Below are positions 57,807-64,000 of a stretch of 64,000 bases of DNA, piece after piece. Every line of letters begins with the position of its first letter. Within the stretch, counting starts at the first letter, position 1. The position numbers and the translations under genes are program-made. The notes under the pieces were generated by a model. That model ran no database searches, was not told where the DNA came from, and saw only the letters and a program-made list of their open reading frames with translations. Source of the DNA: Pseudomonas syringae (GTDB taxonomy: Bacteria; Pseudomonadota; Gammaproteobacteria; Pseudomonadales; Pseudomonadaceae); NCBI RefSeq assembly GCF_000737245.1, contig NZ_JPQU01000025.1, forward strand, positions 38,774 through 102,773, in the 5' to 3' direction.

Positions 57807-58088
57807 TTACTTGTTGATCGAGTCGCTCAGCACTTTAGCTGGTACGAACTTGATAACTTTCTTGGCAGCGATTTCGATGGCAGCGCCAGTCGAAGGGTTG
57901 CGGCCAGTGCGAGCTGGACGCTCGGCTACTTTCAGTTTGCCGATGCCCGGCAGAGTGATTTCAACGCCGTTTTCCAGTTGGTCGGCAACAATTTGGCCCA
58001 ATTGCTCAAGAGCATTACGCGCGGTGGTTTTTGGCGCGTCGATAGCTTCTGCGATATCGGCGATCAATTGGTCTTTAGTCAGAGCCAT
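57807..58088 (-). CDS. HU family DNA-binding protein
   Basis: This 93-residue histone-like protein bends and compacts DNA as a dimer. The N-terminal helices MALTKDQLIADIAEAI and the DNA-binding arm around ERPARTGRNPSTGAAIEIAAKKVIKFVPAK, with the conserved Pro that inserts between bases, are clear. It is slightly longer than HupA/HupB and probably corresponds to the extra pseudomonad paralogue called HupN in P. putida. The next gene, divergent from it, is another nucleoid protein (yejK). Confidence 0.93.
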   Translation of the reverse strand: MALTKDQLIADIAEAIDAPKTTARNALEQLGQIVADQLENGVEITLPGIGKLKVAERPARTGRNPSTGAAIEIAAKKVIKFVPAKVLSDSINK

Positions 58089-58494
58089 GGTGGTGTTCCT
58101 TCCCTATCAAATTCATTTGGATTGCAGAGTGCAGCATCGGCCTGGGGCCAGGCGATGAACCTGACCCTCCAATAGCAGCCACGATTAATCGCGAACTGTA
58201 GATGCTCAAAGCGGGCAATGGTTCGGCCCGAAAGCACACAAACTGCGGTGCTTGGCGCGCTATGCTGCGCAAGACCGGGCAAAACTAGCACAGAGCCAAG
58301 CAAATATCCGCACTAACCTACCCGTTTGGACAGGTTTATCCTCAATCTGCCGAAAAAACATACTCCAATACCACCACAAGAGCTAAAACCAAGGGTCTCA
58401 GGGGCGTTCCAGCCTCGTGTGCGCTACACTGGCCGCCGTTAAAACGAGCCGCGCCGCTCGACCTGTATTCCGCTCACAACCAGCCGAGAACTCT
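58089..58494. other. Divergent promoter region between HU and yejK
   Basis: These 406 bases hold both promoters. I see no REP element and no additional convincing gene; an in-frame GTG-type extension of yejK upstream is not supported by the family start. Confidence 0.5.
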
Positions 58495-59496
58495 ATGCCG
58501 ATCCGTCATTGCATCGTCCACCTGATCGACAAGAAACCCGACGGTACGCCAGCTGTCCTGCACGCACGCGACTCTGAACTCGCCGAATCCCAAGCCATCG
58601 AGAACATGCTGGCGGACCTTAACGAGAGCTATAACGCCAAACAAGGCAAGGCCTGGGGGTTCTTCCATGCCGAGTCCGGCGCGCATCCGTTCAGTGGCTG
58701 GCTGAAGGAATACATGGACGGCGGCAAAGACTTCACAGCGTTCAGCCGCATCGCGGTGGAACACCTGCAAAAGCTGATGGAAGAATCCAACCTGTCCGTC
58801 GGCGGCCACGTGCTGTTTGCCCACTACCAGCAAGGGATGACCGACTACCTGGCCATCGCCCTGCTGCACCACAGTGAAGGCGTGGCAGTGAGCGAAACCC
58901 TGGACGTGACTCCATCGCGCCACCTGGACCTCGGTCAACTGCACCTGGCGGCGCGGATCAACGTCTCGGAGTGGCAGAACAACAAGACGTCCAAACAGTA
59001 CATCTCGTTCATCAAAGGCAAGAACGGTAAAAAGGTTTCGGAGTACTTCCGCGACTTCATCGGCTGCCAGGAAGGCGTCGACGGCCCTGGTGAAACCCGT
59101 ACCCTGCTCAAAGCCTTCAGCGATTTCGTCGAAAGCGAGGACCTGCCGGAAGATTCCGCCCGTGAGAAGACCAAGACCCTGGTGGACTACGCCAGCAGCC
59201 AGAGCAAGATGGGCGAACCCATGGGCCTGGAAGAGCTGTCCGGGCTGATCGACGAAGAACGCCCGCGCGCGTTTTACGATCACATCCGCAACAAGGACTA
59301 CGGCCTGTCACCCGAGATCCCGGCGGATAAGCGCACCCTCAACCAGTTCCGTCGCTTCACCGGCCGTGCAGAAGGCCTGTCGATCAGTTTCGAAGCACAT
59401 CTGCTGGGCGACAAGATCGAATACGACGAAGCCGCTGGCACCCTGATCATCAAAGGCCTGCCGACGCAGCTGACCGATCAGCTCAAGCGTCGCTGA
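58495..59496 (+). CDS. yejK: Nucleoid-associated protein YejK/NdpA
   Basis: This 333-residue protein of the 37-kDa nucleoid-associated family is found with DNA in E. coli, though its precise role is unclear. The typical start is [17 protein letters not shown], followed by [27 protein letters not shown]. The C-terminal part [19 protein letters not shown] is conserved. I chose the ATG giving this start. It is divergent from the HU gene and followed 11 bases later by a glutaredoxin gene, so those two form an operon. Confidence 0.94.
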   Translation: MPIRHCIVHLIDKKPDGTPAVLHARDSELAESQAIENMLADLNESYNAKQGKAWGFFHAESGAHPFSGWLKEYMDGGKDFTAFSRIAVEHLQKLMEESNLSVGGHVLFAHYQQGMTDYLAIALLHHSEGVAVSETLDVTPSRHLDLGQLHLAARINVSEWQNNKTSKQYISFIKGKNGKKVSEYFRDFIGCQEGVDGPGETRTLLKAFSDFVESEDLPEDSAREKTKTLVDYASSQSKMGEPMGLEELSGLIDEERPRAFYDHIRNKDYGLSPEIPADKRTLNQFRRFTGRAEGLSISFEAHLLGDKIEYDEAAGTLIIKGLPTQLTDQLKRR

Positions 59497-59507
59497 GGGC
59501 ACTAGTC

Positions 59508-59858
59508 ATGTTGATACGCACCTTGAAGAAATTCGTGCTGATCATGCTGGTTGTGGTGGTTTACCAGAACTGGGGCAAGATCGAGCACTTCTTCAATCCA
59601 TCAGACGCGGTCCCCACACACACTCAGGCGCAAGCCCGTGTGGTGATGTACGCCACCGAATGGTGCGGTTACTGCAAACAGACCCGGCGTTTCCTCGACA
59701 GCAAGGGCATCCCGTACAAGGAATACGACATCGAGAAATCAACGGAAGGCCGCAAGGCCTATGAAGCTCTTGGCGGCCGAGGGATTCCGTTGATTGATGT
59801 GAATGGCACGATTATTCGGGGCTTTAGTGAAGAAGCGATACTTGCGGCGTTGAAGTGA
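59508..59858 (+). CDS. Membrane-anchored glutaredoxin-like protein
   Basis: This 116-residue protein has an N-terminal hydrophobic helix (FVLIMLVVVVYQNW, about residues 9-22) and a glutaredoxin domain (about 43-116). The redox motif is CGYC in ATEWCGYCKQTRRFL, and the cis-Pro segment is GIPLIDVNG. The helix lacks a clear cleavage site, so it is probably an anchor. The domain would then face the periplasm if the basic N-terminus (RTLKK) stays inside. The substrate is unknown. Confidence 0.88.
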   Translation: MLIRTLKKFVLIMLVVVVYQNWGKIEHFFNPSDAVPTHTQAQARVVMYATEWCGYCKQTRRFLDSKGIPYKEYDIEKSTEGRKAYEALGGRGIPLIDVNGTIIRGFSEEAILAALK

Positions 59859-59885
59859 TCGCAAATCGTGCTGCCTGATACATCC

Positions 59886-59976
59886 CTGTGGGAGCGAGGC
59901 TTGCCCGCGATAAGGTCGACACGGTTCATCTGCGAAACCGCAGCGTCTGTATCGCGGGCAAGCCTCGCTCCCACAG
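59886..59976. repeat. REPIN after the glutaredoxin-like gene
   Basis: The arms GTGGGAGCGAGGCTTGCCCG and complement flank a loop of about 40 bases, between convergent genes. Confidence 0.86.
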
Positions 59977-59995
59977 AGATCAAACCCGCCCGCGC

Positions 59996-60928
59996 TCAGC
60001 GTTTCACTATCCGAAACCCAAACCGCGGAAAGTGCACATGCACCACCCCAGCCCTTTCGTCTTCGCGACGCAGAATCAACTCCTCACGCCCACTGAACAC
60101 CAATTCACCTTCAACCGGGTCGACGCCATAATCGACGGCTGAGATCGTCACCTGATCTCCTGCCTTGAAGCCGTTGGGATCAACAAATTGCTCATCCGGC
60201 AACGCAGCGGGTGTGGCCTTCGCGGCGATTTCCACTGCCTCGGCCGAGCTCAGCTCGCTGGGAGCGCCATGACCGAAGCCCAGCACTCGGCCCAGCCATG
60301 CCGCTATCCCTGGATAGTCATCCACCAACGGTGCGGTCACCGGGGTTTGCTTGAGGAACCACAGGGTGTGGGCGACCGAGAAATCGGCAATCGACGGCAC
60401 GCCGAACAGAAAGTCGCCGTTGCGCTCCAGTTGCAGCTCCAGACGCGCCATCAGCGTTGGCCACTGGTGTTTGGCCTGTTCAGCTGGCATCCGATTCGCG
60501 CTACCGCCATCGAACAGTGCGGCACGATCGGCGATAAAGGCCTTCGCCGCTTCCGGCGGTACTTTGGCGAACCGCACGGCCAGGGATTCAGGCTGGAACA
60601 CCAGGCTGACCGCATGCATGAACATTACCGAATCCGCCCAGGCCGCGAAGCTGGCAACGGTGAATTCCTGACCTTCCGGGAAGAACGCAGGCGAGGCTTT
60701 TTCCTGCTCCAGACGGCGGGCGATCAGGGCCGTGTCGCAGTAGATATCCGCGCCGATCTGTAACACCGGGGTTTTCCGATAGCCACCGGTCAGCGCCGTC
60801 AGATCGGGTTTTGGCATGATTGAAGGGATGATGACCGAGCGCCAGGACAAGCCCTTGAAACCCAGCATCAGACGGGCTTTTTCAGCGAACAGTGAGGTGG
60901 GGTAATGGTGCAGGATGATATCGGTCAT
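59996..60928 (-). CDS. Glutathione S-transferase family protein with extra C-terminal domain
   Basis: This 310-residue protein starts with a thioredoxin-like GST domain (ILHHYPTSLFAEKARLMLGF; the glutathione segment YRKTPVLQIGADIYCDT). An all-helical domain follows with FGVPSIADFSVAHTLWFL, the family's N-capping box and Asp. Beyond about residue 225 an added domain of some 85 residues looks beta-rich (DQVTISAVDYGVDPVEGELVFSGREEL). Typical GSTs end near 220, so this is a longer type of unknown substrate. I chose the ATG giving MTDIILHHYPT over one ten codons upstream. Confidence 0.88.
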   Translation of the reverse strand: MTDIILHHYPTSLFAEKARLMLGFKGLSWRSVIIPSIMPKPDLTALTGGYRKTPVLQIGADIYCDTALIARRLEQEKASPAFFPEGQEFTVASFAAWADSVMFMHAVSLVFQPESLAVRFAKVPPEAAKAFIADRAALFDGGSANRMPAEQAKHQWPTLMARLELQLERNGDFLFGVPSIADFSVAHTLWFLKQTPVTAPLVDDYPGIAAWLGRVLGFGHGAPSELSSAEAVEIAAKATPAALPDEQFVDPNGFKAGDQVTISAVDYGVDPVEGELVFSGREELILRREDERAGVVHVHFPRFGFRIVKR

Positions 60929-61036
60929 ATTGGCCTTTCCGGCAGAGGGAAAACCCACAGCTTAACCGGCAAAAACCCTCGAGCCTACCCGACAACTCTG
61001 ATGGCGGATCATCACGGCGATTGATCGAAACGCAGG

Positions 61037-61126
61037 TTCTTTAGGAGCTGCCGCAGGCTGCGAACTGCGGCGCATCAGACAAGCCGCATTCGTCGCCGTC
61101 GTAACCTCCGACAACTCCTACAGAAC
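61037..61126. repeat. REP-like palindrome of the TAGGAGCTGCCGCAGGCTGC class
   Basis: The left unit TTTAGGAGCTGCCGCAGGCT and a right end CAACTCCTACAGAAC are in inverted orientation but only partly complementary. This is the sole member of its class in the window. It sits 27 bases from the next REPIN. Confidence 0.6.
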
Positions 61127-61153
61127 CGAGGTGTGTCTGAACGAATGCAGAAC

Positions 61154-61243
61154 CTGTGGGAGCGCGCTTGCCCGCGATGGCGGACGGTCAGACAACGCAC
61201 TTTTCGCTGACACACTGCATCGCGGGCAAGCGCGCTCCTACAG
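61154..61243. repeat. REPIN before the GIY-YIG gene
   Basis: The arms GTGGGAGCGCGCTTGCCCGC and complement flank a loop of about 40 bases. Confidence 0.86.
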
Positions 61244-61262
61244 GCAGGAGAACGTGTCCCCA

Positions 61263-61574
61263 TCAAATCTTGGTGCAATAACCCGCCGCCAAAACCTCCT
61301 TGGCACTCTTCCTCAACTTCTTGATCAACCGCTCCTGGCGCAGCGCTTCACCCTTGCTGACACATTCCTCGACATACACCAGCGCCACTGCCGGGCTGGA
61401 ATAGAAGAAGCGTGCGCCTTTGCCACTTTGGTGGGCGGTGAAGCGGCGCTGGGGATTGTCGCTGATGCCGCAGTACAACGAACCGTTTTCCGCACGCACC
61501 AGGTACACGAACCAGGGCTTACTGACCGCTGGTTCGGGGGTTTCGTCGACGGATGTGCACATGGCTTCTGGCAT
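61263..61574 (-). CDS. GIY-YIG nuclease-superfamily protein
   Basis: This 103-residue single-domain protein is of the YhbQ/UPF0213 type. The core is [24 protein letters not shown] (about residues 21-44), which stands for the GIY...YIG strands with the catalytic Arg in the following helix. The Glu-bearing segment is RQERLIKKL. Relatives may act in DNA repair or nucleic-acid cleavage, but no role is settled. The first 18 residues are a poorly conserved extension, and a later start cannot be excluded. Confidence 0.88.
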   Translation of the reverse strand: MPEAMCTSVDETPEPAVSKPWFVYLVRAENGSLYCGISDNPQRRFTAHQSGKGARFFYSSPAVALVYVEECVSKGEALRQERLIKKLRKSAKEVLAAGYCTKI

Positions 61575-61619
61575 AACGGCAAATCAGGTTGGCATGAAAG
61601 CGCGGATTCTAGCAGAGCC

Positions 61620-62105
61620 TTAGCGCTCAGCCTGAAACGCCTTCAGGCCTTTTCGCGCCTGCTCACGAATGGCGTTCTGAACAAAAGGCGTCCAGCCCAA
61701 CAGCAGCCCTTTGACACCCAATGCCTGACGGGACCAGCGCCACAGGTCGAATTGGTCGTGATGTTCGCTGATCTTGCCGTCCCGGAATACGAAACGCGCC
61801 TGAATGTCGTTGATCACGATGTTACCTGTCTTGCTGAACAGATAGGTCGCGACCCAGTGTGCCGCGCCGCTACGCTCATCAGCACGCACACTGTCAAAGG
61901 TCAGGGAAAAATCCTTGGCACGGGACGTGAGCATGCGCCACATATCACCGGCCTGTTGCCCACGCAGCTCGCCAAACACCGGATCGCTGAACACCACGTC
62001 ATCGGTATAGCACGCAGCCATAGCTTCGGCGTCGAGACGGTTGAACGCCTCGTAAAAGCGGGTAATCAGCGCGTTATTGATCAGGCGTTTGTCTTCGTCA
62101 CTCAT
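61620..62105 (-). CDS. NTF2-like (SnoaL) family protein
   Basis: This 161-residue soluble protein has the cone-shaped NTF2-like fold of polyketide cyclases and ketosteroid isomerases. The typical start is NALITRFYEAFNRLDAEAMAACYTDDVVFSDPVFG, and the later strands are AHWVATYLFSKTGNIVINDIQARFVFRDGKI and EHHDQFDLWRW. Members bind small hydrophobic ligands; the function here is unknown. The next gene on the same strand is the MFS transporter upstream, about 90 bases away. Confidence 0.88.
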   Translation of the reverse strand: MSDEDKRLINNALITRFYEAFNRLDAEAMAACYTDDVVFSDPVFGELRGQQAGDMWRMLTSRAKDFSLTFDSVRADERSGAAHWVATYLFSKTGNIVINDIQARFVFRDGKISEHHDQFDLWRWSRQALGVKGLLLGWTPFVQNAIREQARKGLKAFQAER

Positions 62106-62195
62106 GCATGCACGTCCATTGGAGCAAAAGGTGCTTGCACGATAAGCGGACTTTCAGCGCTTTGCCATGCGCATTCGACACGCAAATACCGTGAC

Positions 62196-63422
62196 TCATA
62201 CTTTTTCGCTACTGACCTGCACATACAAGGCTCGTCCAGCACCCAGGCCAGCGACTGTGGCCGCTATGCCGAGGACAGCGAAGATCCAGCCGATGGAGTC
62301 CCAGCTGTCAGTCACATCATGCACAACGCCTACGGCAAAGGGCCCGATGGATGCAATGGTGTAGCCGATCCCCTGGGCCATACCCGACAGATTGGACGCC
62401 ACGTGAGAATCCCGCGACCGCAGTACGATCAGGGTCAGCGCGATGCTGAATGCCGCACCCTGCCCCAACCCCAGCACAACTGCCCAGCCCCATAGACCAC
62501 CCACCGGCGCGTACAAGCATCCGAACAGCCCAGTCAGCGTCAGGGACATCGAGATAAGGACGCCCAGGCGCTGATCCTTGCCACGGGTTGCCAGCCATGG
62601 GGCGCTCAAGGCACTGATCAGCTGCACCATGATCGAACCGGACAGCAACAAACCGGCGTCCGTCGGGCTAAGGCCCCGGCCGATCAGCACCGATGGCAAC
62701 CAACCAAACACCACATAAGCCAAAGATGATTGCAGGCCCATGTACAAAGTGACTTGCCAGGCCAGCCGATCACTCAACAAACCCCGCACGCGGTAGGCGA
62801 CCTTGTGCTGGTCATGTTTTTGCCGCGCCTGCGGCCACCAGATCAAGGCCGCAAACAATGCAGGGATCATCCAGATACCCAGGCCGACGGCCCAACTGTC
62901 ATTGAAATGATGGGCGATTGGCACCGTGGAGCCCGCCGCGAGCGCGGCCCCCAGACACAACGCCATGGTGTAGACACCGGTCATGGTGCCCGCATGTTTA
63001 GGGAAGTCGCGCTTGACGATACCCGGCAGCAGCACACCGATGACCCCAATACTCGCCCCGGCCAGGATACTGCCGGCGAATAGACCGAACTGGCCGAAGA
63101 AACTGCGCAAGACGATACCTGCCGCCAAGGCGAACAGAACCGCAAAAACCACCTGTTCACTGCCAAAGCGCCGCGCCAACCGAGGCGCCAAGGGTGCAAA
63201 CAGCCCCAGGCAGAGCACCGGTAAGGTCGTCAGCAAACCCGCCGTGGCCGATGAAAGCCCGAGGCTGTCGGAAACGTAGCCGAGCAACGGCGCCATGCTT
63301 GCCAGCGCCGGACGCAGATTGAGCGCTACCAACACCAGCCCGAGCAGCACCAGCCACGGGCGATTGAGGACAGAAGATGAGTGTTGCGGGGTCGTACTCG
63401 CCGATGGCGCCTTGGTCGTCAT
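62196..63422 (-). CDS. MFS transporter, CynX/NimT family
   Basis: This 408-residue inner-membrane transporter has about 12 helices. The family mark is VALNLRPALASMAPLLG in helix one, followed by GLLTTLPVLCLGLFAPLAPRLARRFG, whose loop has the MFS Arg pair. CynX and NimT relatives move cyanate or 2-nitroimidazole, but substrates vary. I chose the ATG giving MTTKAPSASTTPQ; upstream in-frame codons run into a REPIN. No regulator lies beside it. Confidence 0.9.
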   Translation of the reverse strand: MTTKAPSASTTPQHSSSVLNRPWLVLLGLVLVALNLRPALASMAPLLGYVSDSLGLSSATAGLLTTLPVLCLGLFAPLAPRLARRFGSEQVVFAVLFALAAGIVLRSFFGQFGLFAGSILAGASIGVIGVLLPGIVKRDFPKHAGTMTGVYTMALCLGAALAAGSTVPIAHHFNDSWAVGLGIWMIPALFAALIWWPQARQKHDQHKVAYRVRGLLSDRLAWQVTLYMGLQSSLAYVVFGWLPSVLIGRGLSPTDAGLLLSGSIMVQLISALSAPWLATRGKDQRLGVLISMSLTLTGLFGCLYAPVGGLWGWAVVLGLGQGAAFSIALTLIVLRSRDSHVASNLSGMAQGIGYTIASIGPFAVGVVHDVTDSWDSIGWIFAVLGIAATVAGLGAGRALYVQVSSEKV

Positions 63423-63566
63423 TGCATTCTCGTGGGGGGCAGGAAGGTGAAACTGCGCAAAGCGCGAAAGGGCAACATCCTGTTGGAGAACGGAAGGGAA
63501 TACAAGTTTCGGGGAACTTGGGTACGCTGCGATCGCAAGCCAGCAGGGCTTCAACAGAAGGCACCC

Positions 63567-63656
63567 TTGTTGGAGCGAGGCTTGCCCGCGAATCAGTCGA
63601 CGAGGTGCATCAGCCAAACCGCATCATCGTGCTTCGCGGGCAAGCCCGGCTCCAAC
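63567..63656. repeat. REPIN upstream of the MFS gene
   Basis: The arms TTGGAGCGAGGCTTGCCCGC and GCGGGCAAGCCCGGCTCCAA differ by a few bases. It lies on the promoter side of the MFS gene. Confidence 0.83.
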
Positions 63657-63671
63657 TGGCCTCACGAAGCC

Positions 63672-63766
63672 CGTGGGAGCGAGCTTGCTCGCGACAGCAT
63701 TATTTTTTCAACCGCAGAAGATGTATCGAGTCTCAGGCCCTTTCGCGAGCAAGCTCGCTCCCACAG
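63672..63766. repeat. REPIN next to the right-edge ABC ATPase
   Basis: The arms are GTGGGAGCGAGCTTGCTCGC and complement around a loop of about 45 bases. Only 15 bases separate it from the preceding REPIN, so two elements of different arm type stand in tandem. Confidence 0.86.
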
Positions 63767-63797
63767 ATTCGGCTCCAGCATCACTTTTGCGTCTATC

Positions 63798-63829
63798 AAA
63801 AAAAACCCGAACACAAGGTCCGGGTTTTT
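63798..63829 (-). terminator. Terminator of the right-edge ABC ATPase
   Basis: AACCCG and CGGGTT form the stem with an A-run on the left, so on the reverse strand a T-run follows. It lies about 20 bases after the stop. Confidence 0.82.
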
Positions 63830-63848
63830 CACGCTGCCACTCAACCAA

Positions 63849-64000
63849 TCAATGCAAAATCTGGCTCAGGAACAAACGGGTACGGTCACTCTGCGGATTG
63901 TCGAAGAAGTCGTTTGGAGCGGCTTGCTCGACGATTTCGCCTTTATCCATGAAGATCACGCGGTTGGCCACGGTACGGGCGAAGCCCATTTCGTGGGTTA
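63849..64000 (-). CDS. Amino-acid ABC transporter ATPase, C-terminal fragment
   Basis: The last 50 residues of an ATPase are visible. They begin within the H-loop THEMGFA and run through [16 protein letters not shown] to a stop after LFLSQILH. The wording is very close to AatP's C-terminus ([20 protein letters not shown]), so it belongs to the polar amino-acid importers (GlnQ/HisP type). The rest of the gene and its start lie beyond the right edge. Substrate cannot be told. Confidence 0.92.
   Translation of the reverse strand, partial: THEMGFARTVANRVIFMDKGEIVEQAAPNDFFDNPQSDRTRLFLSQILH

Noticed and set aside
61131..62495. 454-codon forward reading across 61.1-62.5 kb
   Set aside because: It is antisense to the GIY-YIG, NTF2-like and MFS genes, all with family motifs, and begins in a REPIN.

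Overview
The window is chromosomal DNA of a fluorescent Pseudomonas, most likely of the P. fluorescens complex. Three things point there: the proteins (AatJQMP/AauRS, GlpM, MotY, PA3496 family), gene order recalled from P. aeruginosa PAO1, and dense REP/REPIN palindromes of the GTGGGAGCGAGCTTGCTCGC type, about 25 elements in 64 kb. I found no tRNA, rRNA, CRISPR array, insertion sequence or prophage. Both ends cut genes: dcd on the left and an amino-acid ABC ATPase on the right.

Layout. 1-6.8 kb: dcd (partial), a cold-shock gene, apbC/mrp, metG, a solitary soluble-looking rnfB overlapping nth, and a small acidic PA3496-family gene. 7.0-9.8 kb: an orphan BvgA/EvgA-like response regulator, then about 1.2 kb of AT-rich DNA without convincing genes, then two orphan genes. 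9.9-21.5 kb: argG, motY, pyrC-rnt, bfd, bfr, grxD, a molybdopterin oxidoreductase, an unknown small gene, argF overlapping an orphan ABC ATPase, and ybaK. 21.9-27 kb: the glycerol regulon glpF-glpK-glpR-glpD with GlpR-like operators. 27.5-34.1 kb: the acidic amino-acid uptake operon aatJQMP and its two-component system aauS-aauR, with AauR-type boxes and a sigma-54 promoter before aatJ. 34.2-40 kb: glpM, a DsbA-family protein, a hydrolase, and divergent metE/metR. 40.4-45 kb: gcvH-gcvP-gcvT behind GcsR-like sites and a sigma-54 promoter. 45.3-47 kb: a second cold-shock gene, an RDD protein and a nested palindromic repeat island. 47.1-55.3 kb: lptG-lptF, pepA, holC, a conserved small gene and valS. 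55.6-63.4 kb: an orphan RHS-core gene, rlmF, an HU protein, yejK, an anchored glutaredoxin, a GST, a GIY-YIG protein, an NTF2-like protein and an MFS transporter.

How it works together. Most of the window is core metabolism and translation. The regulatory theme is carbon and nitrogen use. Acidic amino acids (Aat/Aau) and glycine (Gcv) both appear to be under sigma-54 enhancer-binding proteins. Glycerol is under GlpR. Hfq/Crc-like A-rich motifs sit just before aatJ and glpF. Iron storage is paired as bfd (with a Fur-like promoter) and bfr.

The least explained items are: the orphan RHS C-terminal module with two membrane segments and two PPxY motifs; the lone RnfB that lacks a membrane leader and carries a duplicated helical tail; the nested inverted-repeat island at 46.2-47.0 kb; and the AT-rich 7.6-9.8 kb segment.
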